Shown here one piece after another: positions 38,406-46,165 of a DNA stretch of 64,000 nucleotides. The notes under the pieces are model-generated. The model was not told the origin of the DNA, ran no database searches, and saw only the letters and a program-made list of their open reading frames with translations. The translations under genes were made by a program, and so were the position numbers. The stretch spans positions 744,001 through 808,000 of the forward strand of contig NZ_CP060201.1 of the NCBI RefSeq assembly GCF_013407925.2, written 5' to 3'. Within the stretch, counting starts at the first letter, position 1; each line of letters begins with the position of its first letter. The DNA comes from Pseudomonas protegens (lineage in GTDB: Bacteria > Pseudomonadota > Gammaproteobacteria > Pseudomonadales > Pseudomonadaceae).

Positions 38406-39338
38406 ATGCAAGGCTTCAACGACCTCGGTTTCAAGGCCCTGCGCCTGTTCATCGCGGTGCTCGACCAAGGCAGCTTCTCGGCCGTGGCGCGCCGCGAGGG
38501 GCTGGCGCCCTCGTCCATCTCGCGGCAGATCCAGCTGATGGAGCAGGCCCTGGGCCAGCAGTTGCTCTATCGCCACACCCGCGCCGTCAGCCCCACCGAG
38601 GCCGGGCGCTTGCTGGGCCACCATGCGCGGCGGGTGCTGGCGCAATGGGAAGAAGCCGAACAGGCGCTGCAGGAACAGCAGGACGAACCGGCCGGGCTGG
38701 TGCGGATCAACGCCCCGGTGGTGTTCGGCCAGCGTCACCTGTCGCCCTGGCTTGGCGAACTGCTGGGCCGCTACCCCAAGTTGCAACTGGACATCCAGCA
38801 GACCGACAACTACATCGACCCCTTGCAGGATGGCACCGACCTGCTGTTTCGCATCGGCACCCTGGAAGATTCCTCGATGCAGGCGCGCCTGCTGGCCCCG
38901 CAGCGCTACCGGGTGGCGGCCAGCCCGGCCTACCTGGCCCGGCACGGCACACCGCACCACCCGGAGCAGCTGCAACAGCACCAGTGCCTGGCCTACAAGG
39001 GCGAAACCGGACAGCAGCGCTGGTTCTTCCGCCAGGGCCACCAGGACTGGACCTGCTACAGCGTCAAGGGCCCGCTGACCGGCAACCACGCCGACACCCT
39101 GACCCAGGCCGCCGAACAGGGCCTGGGGCTGGTGATGTTTCCTTCCTGGCTGATTGGCGAAGCCCTGCACCAGGGCCGACTGGTGGGCCTGTTCGAAGGC
39201 TTCGAAGTGGCCACCAGCCTCGAACCGCAGCAGATCGCCGCCCTGTGGCCCGGCAGCCGCCGGTTGTCAGTGAAAGTGCGCACCGTGATCGACTTCTTCG
39301 TCGAGAAATTCGGCCCCGAGCCGTACTGGGATCGCTAG
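38406..39338 (+). CDS. LysR-family regulator
   Basis: A 310-aa regulator. The helix-turn-helix is ALRLFIAVLDQGSFSAVARR with APSSISRQIQLMEQALGQQL. The effector domain starts around GLVRINAPVVFGQRHLSPWL, typical of the CrgA/AaeR-like group. It is divergent from the DUF606 pair with a 113-bp shared gap, a common arrangement for LysR control of a small transporter. The ligand is unknown. Confidence 0.9.
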   Translation: MQGFNDLGFKALRLFIAVLDQGSFSAVARREGLAPSSISRQIQLMEQALGQQLLYRHTRAVSPTEAGRLLGHHARRVLAQWEEAEQALQEQQDEPAGLVRINAPVVFGQRHLSPWLGELLGRYPKLQLDIQQTDNYIDPLQDGTDLLFRIGTLEDSSMQARLLAPQRYRVAASPAYLARHGTPHHPEQLQQHQCLAYKGETGQQRWFFRQGHQDWTCYSVKGPLTGNHADTLTQAAEQGLGLVMFPSWLIGEALHQGRLVGLFEGFEVATSLEPQQIAALWPGSRRLSVKVRTVIDFFVEKFGPEPYWDR

Positions 39339-39363
39339 CGCCACCGCCACCCGCCCGGTCACC

Positions 39364-39446
39364 GTAGGAGCTGGCTTGCCAGCGAAGGCGTCGGCAAGAC
39401 CGGCGCAAGACTCAGCGGCCCCTTCGCCGGCAAGCCGGCGCCTACA
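39364..39446. repeat. Inverted REP pair overlapping the mntH stop
   Basis: GTAGGAGCTGGCTTGCCAGC faces GCCGGCAAGCCGGCGCCTAC. The right REP includes CTA at 39442-39444, which is the mntH stop codon read from the minus strand. Confidence 0.9.
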
Positions 39447-40761
39447 GGAAGAGTTGGGCAATCAGCCAGGCGTTGGCGGCGCTGATAATGGCGAACAGGC
39501 TCCAGGCGAGGATCCGGGTCGGCCAGCGGTTGACGAATTCGCCCATCAGGCGCCGGTCGTTGGTCATGCGGATCAGCGGGTACAGGGCGAATGGCAGTTG
39601 CAGGCTGAGCACCACCTGGCTCAGCACCAGCAGTTGGCCCACGGCGCCGTCACCCAGTAGCCAGACGCCGATGAACGCCGGGATCAGGGCCAGCCCGCGG
39701 GTGATCAGGCGCCGTTGCCAGCAGGGAATCCGCAGGTTCAGGTAGCCCTCCATGATCACTTGCCCGGCGATGGTGCCGGTGAAGGTCGAGCTCTGCCCCG
39801 AGGCCAGCAGCGCCACGCCGAACAGCACGCTGGCCAGGGCTCCGCCCACCAGGGGGTCGAGCAGGTGGTAGGCGTCCTGGATTTCCACCACGTCGCTGTG
39901 GCCGGTGTTGTGGAAGGCCGCGGCGGCGAGGATCAGGATCGCCGCGTTCACCAGCAACGCCAGGGCCAGGGAGCCGATGGTGTCGATCCGCGCCAGCTTG
40001 ATGGCGTCGGCGCGGCTGGCCCGGTCCTGGCCGATCAGCCGGGTCTGTACGACGGAGGTGTGCAGGTACAGGTTGTGCGGCATCACCGTGGCGCCGAGGA
40101 TGCCGATCGCCAGGTACAGCGGCGCGGCATCGCTGATGGCCGCGAGCGATGGGGTGAAGCCCCGGGCCACGTCCGGCCAGTAGGGCTTGATCAGCAGCAG
40201 TTCAATGAAAAAACACACGCCGATGGTCGCCACCAGCGCCAGCATGATCGCCTCCAGCCGGCGAAAGCCGCGGTTCTGCAAGGCCAGCACCAGCAAGGTG
40301 TCGAAGGCGGTGATGACGATCCCGGTGCTCAGCGACACCCCCAGCAACAGGTGGAACGCCAGGGCGCAGCCCAGCACTTCGGCAAGATCGGTGGCGATGA
40401 TCGACACCTCGGCCGCCAGCCACTGGGCCCGGGCCGAACGGCGGCTGTAGCGCTCCCGGCACAGTTGCGCCAGATCGCGCCCGGTGGCGATGCCCAGGCG
40501 CGAGCACAGGCATTGCACCGCCATCCCCGCCAGGCTCGCCAGCAGCACCACGAACAGCAGGCTGTAGCCATAGCGCGAGCCGGCTTCGATGGCCGTGGCC
40601 CAGTTGCCCGGGTCCATGTAGCCGATGGAGATCAGCAGCCCGGGCCCGGCAAAGCGCAGCAGGCGCTTGAACAACGAGGCACGGGGATCGACGGACACGG
40701 AACCCGCCACTTCCGGCGGACAAAAGGGCGCTGTGGCGATTTTCGGCAGGCTGAATTTCAC
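39442..40761 (-). CDS. mntH: Nramp-family Mn2+/divalent metal:H+ symporter
   Basis: An inner-membrane transporter of about 439 aa with 11 predicted segments. The metal site motifs are present: DPGN in ISIGYMDPGNWATAIEAG and MPHN in GATVMPHNLYLHTSVVQ. It imports manganese. A GTG at 40761 with GGAA ten bases upstream is my preferred start; a frame open to 40824 would add 21 residues. The stop lies in a REP. I do not see a clear MntR or Fur box upstream. Confidence 0.93.
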   Translation of the reverse strand: MKFSLPKIATAPFCPPEVAGSVSVDPRASLFKRLLRFAGPGLLISIGYMDPGNWATAIEAGSRYGYSLLFVVLLASLAGMAVQCLCSRLGIATGRDLAQLCRERYSRRSARAQWLAAEVSIIATDLAEVLGCALAFHLLLGVSLSTGIVITAFDTLLVLALQNRGFRRLEAIMLALVATIGVCFFIELLLIKPYWPDVARGFTPSLAAISDAAPLYLAIGILGATVMPHNLYLHTSVVQTRLIGQDRASRADAIKLARIDTIGSLALALLVNAAILILAAAAFHNTGHSDVVEIQDAYHLLDPLVGGALASVLFGVALLASGQSSTFTGTIAGQVIMEGYLNLRIPCWQRRLITRGLALIPAFIGVWLLGDGAVGQLLVLSQVVLSLQLPFALYPLIRMTNDRRLMGEFVNRWPTRILAWSLFAIISAANAWLIAQLFL

Positions 40762-40919
40762 GGGGGATTTCCACGACGGATTGGCGCAAGGGCCCAGCTT
40801 GGAGGTTTCAGCGCGGGCACCCAAGCCTGAATCTTGACCTTGAAGGCGCGTATGCTGCTGCCTTTACAGCGCCTGGCGGCCCCCGCCGCAGGCTTCGATA
40901 CCGCGCCCAAGGTGGCCCC

Positions 40920-41381
40920 GTGAACAACCCTGCGACCACTCCCCGACCCGACAGCCTGCCGCCCTTCCTGCAACCCGGCGACCGGGTCCTGCTGTTCGAT
41001 GGGGTGTGCAAGCTGTGCAATGCCTCGGTGCAGTTCGTGATCCGCCACGACAGCCAGCGGCGGATCAAGCTGGCGTCGATGCAATCGCCCCAGGGCCAGG
41101 CCCTGCTGAAGTGGTTCGGCCAGCCCAGCGAAGCGTTCGACACGGTGCTGCTGATCGAGGACCGGGGCCTGTCCCAGCGCTCCGAGGCGTTTATCCGCCT
41201 AATGGCACAACTGCCCGCACCCTGGCGCTGGCTGCGCCTGTTGCGCTGGATCCCGCGGCCGCTGCGGGACTGGGCCTACGACCGGATCGCCAGCAACCGC
41301 TACCGCTGGTTCGGCCGCCACCCGGTGTGCCTGCTGCCCAGCCCCGAGCATCGAGGGCGCTTTCTCGACGACCCGTCCTGA
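40920..41381 (+). CDS. DCC/DUF393-family thiol-disulfide oxidoreductase-like protein
   Basis: A 153-aa protein with the hallmark RVLLFDGVCKLCNASVQFVI (DxDCxxC variant, CKLC) and the later RSEAFIRLMAQL and WAYDRIASNRYRWFGRH. The fold is thioredoxin-like; the exact redox partner is unknown. It begins with GTG. It is divergent from mntH and convergent with the DUF3833 lipoprotein gene. Confidence 0.85.
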   Translation: MNNPATTPRPDSLPPFLQPGDRVLLFDGVCKLCNASVQFVIRHDSQRRIKLASMQSPQGQALLKWFGQPSEAFDTVLLIEDRGLSQRSEAFIRLMAQLPAPWRWLRLLRWIPRPLRDWAYDRIASNRYRWFGRHPVCLLPSPEHRGRFLDDPS

Positions 41382-41399
41382 GATCCGGGTCGCGCCCGG

Positions 41400-41927
41400 T
41401 CAGTTGGGCTGGCGGCGGAAGAACAGGCTGACCTGCCCCAGCTCGAAGCCGAACTTGGTCATGTAGGAACGATTGGCCAGGGTGTTTTCGTCCAACAGAA
41501 ACATCCAGTCGTCGAAGTGCACCTGGTAGGTCTTGCCGTCCACCGGCAGGTTGAGCACGTAGCGCCAGCGCAGGGCATTGCCGGACACTTCGCCCAGGGC
41601 CTCGCCGACCACATCGTCGGCGGTGCCGCGCCACAGGCCGGGCCCCGCCGGAACCAGGGTCCAGACCCGGGTCTGGCGGGTGCCGTCGCTGTAGGTGAAG
41701 TCCTCGTGCATGATGAATTTCTCGCCCTCGCTGCGGCTGTCGATCTGCACATGGAAGCGCTTGATCACCTCGCCGGAGCGCTTCTGGAACAGGCCCCAGG
41801 CCTCGACCCGGCCACTGAAGAACTGGCGCAGTTCCAGCTCGGGCTTCTGGTCACGGTATTGCTTGACGTCGAGGTCGCTGCACGCGACCAGGCCAAGGCA
41901 CAGCAACAGCAAGTATTTCTTCAACAT
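41400..41927 (-). CDS. DUF3833 lipoprotein
   Basis: A 175-aa protein with a lipoprotein signal peptide (YLLLLCLGLVACSD, lipobox Cys at residue 16). The DUF3833 body includes LRQFFSGRVEAWGLFQKRSG and WTLVPAGPGLWRGTADDVVG. It probably sits in the outer membrane facing the periplasm. It is last of a three-gene run behind folE and the chalcone-isomerase-like gene, 24 bases from the latter. Confidence 0.85.
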   Translation of the reverse strand: MLKKYLLLLCLGLVACSDLDVKQYRDQKPELELRQFFSGRVEAWGLFQKRSGEVIKRFHVQIDSRSEGEKFIMHEDFTYSDGTRQTRVWTLVPAGPGLWRGTADDVVGEALGEVSGNALRWRYVLNLPVDGKTYQVHFDDWMFLLDENTLANRSYMTKFGFELGQVSLFFRRQPN

Positions 41928-41951
41928 GCAACCTCTCCTGTGCTGCGCCCG

Positions 41952-42482
41952 CTATTGGCCCAGCAGTTGTGCGCGCAACTGCGGATTGCGGGTGCGCGGG
42001 TCGAGCCAGATGGCGAAAAACGCCCGGGCGAAAGCTTCGTCCTCGACCTTGTACTGCAAGCGCTGGTCGACAAAGAACTGCACCCCGTGCCCGGGCAGGA
42101 ACACCCCGGTGATGCGCTGGCCCGGCTCGACATCGACGAAGGCGCGCTGCATCTGCGCCTGCCAGTCCTTGAGTTGCGCCGGGCTCACCGCGCTGCCGGA
42201 CAGGCGCTGGATCTCGTCGAGGCTGGTCTGCACCAGATCGTCGCGGCTGATCGTGCGCCGGTAGGTCAGTTCCAGGGCGAAGGGGCTGTCGTCCGTCAGA
42301 GGCAACGCTCTGCCCCAGAGCCGCGCGTGGTAGACCTTGAAGCCGAACCAGCTGAACTCGCCGCTGCCCAGCAGCCGGGCATCGGGCAGCGAGGCCTGCC
42401 AGTCGGCGCTGGCCGTGGCGCTGAGCAGCACCAGCAGCAGCCACCAACACCGGGCCATCCCCACTCGCCGGATGCGCTTCAT
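41952..42482 (-). CDS. Chalcone isomerase-like periplasmic protein
   Basis: A 176-aa protein with a signal peptide (WWLLLVLLSATASA). LLGSGEFSWFGFKVYHARLW and ELTYRRTISRDDLVQTSLDE are typical of the bacterial chalcone-isomerase-like (Chalcone_3) family. It is not a flavonoid enzyme by context; the fold binds fatty-acid-like ligands in other branches. The ATG directly follows the folE stop (TGAATG), so it is coupled to folE. Confidence 0.85.
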   Translation of the reverse strand: MKRIRRVGMARCWWLLLVLLSATASADWQASLPDARLLGSGEFSWFGFKVYHARLWGRALPLTDDSPFALELTYRRTISRDDLVQTSLDEIQRLSGSAVSPAQLKDWQAQMQRAFVDVEPGQRITGVFLPGHGVQFFVDQRLQYKVEDEAFARAFFAIWLDPRTRNPQLRAQLLGQ

Positions 42483-43043
42483 TCAAGGTTGCCTGCGCAA
42501 CAGTTGGAGAAACTCCTGGCGGGTGCTGGCCGACTCGCGGAAGGCCCCCAGCATTACCGAGGTGTTCATCAGCGAGTTCTGCTTCTCGACCCCGCGCATC
42601 ATCATGCACATGTGTCGCGCTTCGATGACCACCGCCACCCCGGCCGCCCGGGTCACTTCCTGGATCGCCTCGGCAATCTGCCGCGTGAGGTTCTCCTGGA
42701 TCTGCAGGCGTCGCGCATACATGTCGACGATCCGCGCCACCTTGGACAGGCCCAGCACCTTGCCGGTGGGGATGTAAGCCACATGGGCCTGGCCGATGAA
42801 GGGCAGCAGATGGTGCTCGCACAGGGAGTACAACTCGATGTTCTGGACCATCACCATCTCGTCGCTGGTGGAGCTGAACAAGGCACCGTTGACCAGTTCT
42901 TCGAGGCTGGTTTCGTAACCATGACACAGGTAGCGCAAGGCCTTTGACGCTCGCTGCGGGGTGTCCCGCAGGCCTTCGCGTGAGGGGTCTTCACCCAGAC
43001 CCTGGAGAATGCCGTGAAAGTGCTGCGAAAGAGGATCGTGCAT
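42483..43043 (-). CDS. folE: GTP cyclohydrolase I
   Basis: A 186-aa enzyme converting GTP to 7,8-dihydroneopterin triphosphate, first step to folate and pterins. Visible signatures are [20 protein letters not shown] with the zinc Cys and His residues, [20 protein letters not shown] and the second zinc Cys in [14 protein letters not shown]. The ATG at 43043 gives the normal length; the long upstream frame is untranslated leader. Pseudomonads often carry more than one folE. The two exported proteins that follow are co-transcribed but of unknown relation. Confidence 0.96.
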   Translation of the reverse strand: MHDPLSQHFHGILQGLGEDPSREGLRDTPQRASKALRYLCHGYETSLEELVNGALFSSTSDEMVMVQNIELYSLCEHHLLPFIGQAHVAYIPTGKVLGLSKVARIVDMYARRLQIQENLTRQIAEAIQEVTRAAGVAVVIEARHMCMMMRGVEKQNSLMNTSVMLGAFRESASTRQEFLQLLRRQP

Positions 43044-43264
43044 GGCGCATGGGTTCCGAAAAGCTGGCGAGGCGGGCAATTCCTTGCACGTGCCAAGGAA
43101 AAAAAGAGCGCCGAGGTGGCCGACCGCACAACTGACCCAGCCCCGGTTCCACCCGGGCCTAACCTCGGAGCCCCAAAAGTGTGGAGAGCGACCGCCTGCC
43201 CCTGAAAGGATTGAGCAGGCATCGACACATTCCACCCTTAAAAACCTATACGACAATTTAAATT

Positions 43265-43356
43265 TTGTACAATTTTTATCGTTAAAAACCGGCTTAAACG
43301 CCTAAATACTTGTACAAAACCGCTTTTAATCGATTCAAAAGCTTTTCGCTGTACAA
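43265..43356. promoter_or_regulatory. Three TTGTACAA-type palindromes in the folE upstream gap
   Basis: TTGTACAA occurs at 43265-43272 and 43310-43317, and CTGTACAA at 43349-43356, spaced 45 and 39 bp apart in an AT-rich patch. The 422-bp gap (43044-43465) between folE and the divergent membrane protein holds no gene. Repeated palindromes at about four-turn spacing suggest cooperative repressor binding. The protein is unknown. Confidence 0.45.
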
Positions 43357-43465
43357 GAAAAAGCAGCAGCACAGCGCGCTCCCGGCCACCTTCCTGCCAG
43401 CACATACGCGCCAAATGCCCCGTTGGATGCTAGCGTGGCGCACCGTTTATCCACTGAGTGCGCCC

Positions 43466-44248
43466 ATGCTGCTGTTAAAACTGCTGACGGTTCCCGGATT
43501 CCTCTGGCTGATCTCCCTGGCGAGCCGGTGCTGGGGCCCGAATGTCGCCGGCTGGCGGGCGGGGTTTCCGGTGGTGGTGGGACCGATCCTGCTGTTTCTG
43601 GCCCTGGAGCAAGGCACGGCCTTCGCCACCCAGGCGGCGGGGGCCGCCCTCTCGGCGTTGCTGGCGATGATCGCCTTCAGCGTCGCCTACACCCATGCCG
43701 CGCAGCGCCTTGCCTGGCCCGGGGCCCTGGCCGTCGCGACCCTGGTCTGGGCTGTGCTGGCCGGAGCCATTACCCGGATGCCGCCCTCGTTGGGCTTGTC
43801 CGTGGCCTGCGCCGCCGGCGGCCTGCTCCTGGCACCGCGCCTGTTTCCTCGGGTGGGCGACCTGCCCGCGGCCCCCGCGCCGCGTTCCGACAAACTGCCC
43901 TACCGGATGCTCGCCGGGGCCACGCTGACCCTGGCGGTGACCCTGCTGGCCAGCACCGTGGGCGAGCGCTGGAGCGGCATGCTCGCGGTGTTCCCGGTGC
44001 TCGGCAGCGTGCTGGCGGTGTTCTCCCACCAGAGTCACGGCGTGGCCTTCACCACCGTGCTGCTGCGCTCGCTGAGCACCGGCCTGTATTCCTTTGCGGC
44101 ATTCTGCCTGGTACTGGCCGTGGCCTTGCCCAAACTGGGAATGCTGGCCTTTGCATTGGCAGTGGCGGTGTCGATGCTGGTGCTGGGCTTGAGCAAGCGG
44201 TTGTTGGCGCGAAATACCACCAACTGCGCTGCCAGGCAACGTCCATGA
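43466..44248 (+). CDS. Hypothetical multi-pass membrane protein
   Basis: A protein of about 260 aa with eight or so hydrophobic segments (LLLKLLTVPGFLWLISLAS; VGPILLFLALEQGTAF; MLAGATLTLAVTLLASTVGE). It has no motif I can assign to a known transporter. WRAGFPVVVGPILLF and SGMLAVFPVLGSVLAVFSHQ look like two related halves with PVV/PVLGS turns, which hints at an internal duplication. The ATG at 43466 is the best of several; starts at 43415 and 43427 are possible. It is divergent from folE. Confidence 0.65.
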   Translation: MLLLKLLTVPGFLWLISLASRCWGPNVAGWRAGFPVVVGPILLFLALEQGTAFATQAAGAALSALLAMIAFSVAYTHAAQRLAWPGALAVATLVWAVLAGAITRMPPSLGLSVACAAGGLLLAPRLFPRVGDLPAAPAPRSDKLPYRMLAGATLTLAVTLLASTVGERWSGMLAVFPVLGSVLAVFSHQSHGVAFTTVLLRSLSTGLYSFAAFCLVLAVALPKLGMLAFALAVAVSMLVLGLSKRLLARNTTNCAARQRP

Positions 44249-44345
44249 ACCGCAAATAAACCGTCACAAAGCCTCGGCATTCAGAGACTGGCGCCGAACT
44301 CTGGCACTCATGCATCATGCATCGTCAGTCTTATGGAAGAGCGTG

Positions 44346-45122
44346 ATGAGCAACATAGAAACCCCAAAGGCTTCATTGGCCTTGCGATCCTACTCTGGCC
44401 AGGTTGAGCTGCATGACCACGACTACCACCAGATCGTGCTGCCACAGTCAGGCGCCATGGAGATAGAAGTCGATGGCCGTGGCGGCAAAGTCGACTGGAG
44501 CCAGGGCGTGATCATCCCGGCAGGTTGCCCTCATACCTTTTCCGCCAGCACCGCCAACACTTTCCTGGTTCTTGACGTCCCGCTTTCATCACCCCGCACC
44601 CAAAAATTCGAAGCTGAAACCATCAAGAGGCTCAACGAAAAAAGCTTCTTTCCGGTCAGGCCGGAGATTCGTCACCTACTTGACTACGCCACACGCAGCG
44701 TTCCATTGCTGACCAGCTCACCTGAGGTGGCTCAATCCTGGAGTACCTTGTTGATGTCGTCCCTGGTCCAGCCCCACAGCCACACCCCTGACCACGGACA
44801 ATTCACCCTGGCCAGGGCCCTGACCCATATCGAAAACAATCTGGACACTCACCTGACCGCCTCTGAAATAGCTCGAATCTCAGGCACCAGCGAACGACGC
44901 TTGTACATACTCTTCGAGCAACACCTGAAAACCACGCCGTTTGCCCATATCACGCGTCTGCGTCTGGACCTGGCCATGGACCTGCTGCGCGATACTCGAC
45001 TGTCGATCAGCGAAGTTGCCCATCGAGTGGGTTACGCGGATCAGAGCGCCTTGAACCATGCGCTGAAGAAAAACCGCAACCTGACACCGGCATCGGCGCG
45101 AAGGTGCAGCAGAACCGGCTGA
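44346..45122 (+). CDS. AraC-family regulator with cupin domain
   Basis: A 258-aa regulator. The N-terminal cupin (LHDHDYHQIVLPQSGAMEIE; GVIIPAGCPHTFSAS) would sense a small ligand. The C-terminal AraC domain shows LTASEIARISGTSERRLYIL and ISEVAHRVGYADQSALNHAL. The start at 44346 is backed by GAAGAGCG upstream. It is in the same direction as, and 100 bp ahead of, the EamA exporter and radical SAM genes, and is their likely activator. It has lower G+C than the neighbourhood. Confidence 0.88.
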   Translation: MSNIETPKASLALRSYSGQVELHDHDYHQIVLPQSGAMEIEVDGRGGKVDWSQGVIIPAGCPHTFSASTANTFLVLDVPLSSPRTQKFEAETIKRLNEKSFFPVRPEIRHLLDYATRSVPLLTSSPEVAQSWSTLLMSSLVQPHSHTPDHGQFTLARALTHIENNLDTHLTASEIARISGTSERRLYILFEQHLKTTPFAHITRLRLDLAMDLLRDTRLSISEVAHRVGYADQSALNHALKKNRNLTPASARRCSRTG

Positions 45123-45222
45123 AAACGTGCAGCCTGGAACAAGTATTAGGCAGCACACGCCAATACCCGACCGACCGTCCTCCCTATGATCCCCGCTTCG
45201 AAATGCTTATCGGGCGGGACTC

Positions 45223-46137
45223 ATGACCCAAGCAACGACGTCCAATAAAACGCTCTCGGCTCCAAGGTCTGCCGCCTCGGCAACCGCCATTGGGGTGATT
45301 GCTGTGTTTCTGTGGTCCTGCCTGGCCTTGCTCACCACGCTAACGTCAGGCATCCCGCCTTTCGAATTGCTGGCTTTGAGCTTTGCCGTGGCCTTTCTGG
45401 CCAGCCTGTTCATTCTCGGGCTGCGAGGTGCCGCGGGTTTTCAAGGCTGGCGCCAGCCATGGAAGGTGTGGGCCACAGGTTTCCTGGGAATCTTTGGCTA
45501 TCACGCGCTGTATTTCTTCGCCCTCAAGGCCGCGCCCCCGGCCGAGGCCAGCCTGATTGCCTACCTCTGGCCACTGCTGATCGTCTTGCTGGCCGGTATC
45601 ACGGGCGGTCAGTCACTGCGCCCACGACAACTGCTGGGAGCACTCCTGGGGCTCGCGGGCACGGCGTTCATCATGCAGCAACGCTCACAGTCAGGCGTGG
45701 CCAGCATGCCGATCGCCGGCTATACGGCGGCCTTGCTCTGCGCCTTGGTCTGGTCGGGCTACTCGGTGATCAATCGACGCTTGAGCAACGTTCCCAGCAG
45801 CATCATCGGGGCAATCTGCGGCCTGGTGGCGGTAGCTGGAGCGCTTTGTCACCTGGCATTCGAAACCACGGTTCAGCCTGACTACGGGCAATGGCTGGCG
45901 ATCATCGGCCTCGGGCTGGGCCCGGTTGGCCTGGCGTTCTTTGCATGGGATCACGCGACCAAACACGGCAACCTGGCAAGTCTCGGCGCTCTTTCCTATC
46001 TGGCGCCGCTGTTTTCCACCCTGCTGCTGATTCTGGTCGGCCAGGCCCACGCCAACCCGATCCTGCTCATGCCGGCGTTACTCATCATCGCTGGAGCGGT
46101 GATCGCTACCTCACGCCAGGGCACCTCCGGGGCCTGA
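45223..46137 (+). CDS. EamA/DMT-family exporter (YddG-like)
   Basis: A 304-aa inner-membrane protein with ten predicted segments forming two EamA repeats. VIAVFLWSCLALLTTLTSG, YHALYFFALKAAPPAEASLI and AYLWPLLIVLLAG are typical of aromatic-amino-acid exporter YddG-like proteins, with LVWSGYSVINRRLS in the second half. It would export an amino acid or derivative. It lies 28 bases upstream of the radical SAM gene in the same direction, so the product of that enzyme may be its cargo. Confidence 0.88.
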   Translation: MTQATTSNKTLSAPRSAASATAIGVIAVFLWSCLALLTTLTSGIPPFELLALSFAVAFLASLFILGLRGAAGFQGWRQPWKVWATGFLGIFGYHALYFFALKAAPPAEASLIAYLWPLLIVLLAGITGGQSLRPRQLLGALLGLAGTAFIMQQRSQSGVASMPIAGYTAALLCALVWSGYSVINRRLSNVPSSIIGAICGLVAVAGALCHLAFETTVQPDYGQWLAIIGLGLGPVGLAFFAWDHATKHGNLASLGALSYLAPLFSTLLLILVGQAHANPILLMPALLIIAGAVIATSRQGTSGA

Positions 46138-46165
46138 ATCTCTGTACCAACAAGGAGTTCAAAAA

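Noticed and set aside
41952..42482. Flavonoid chalcone isomerase
   Set aside because: The protein is an exported bacterial member of the fold with no flavonoid pathway genes.
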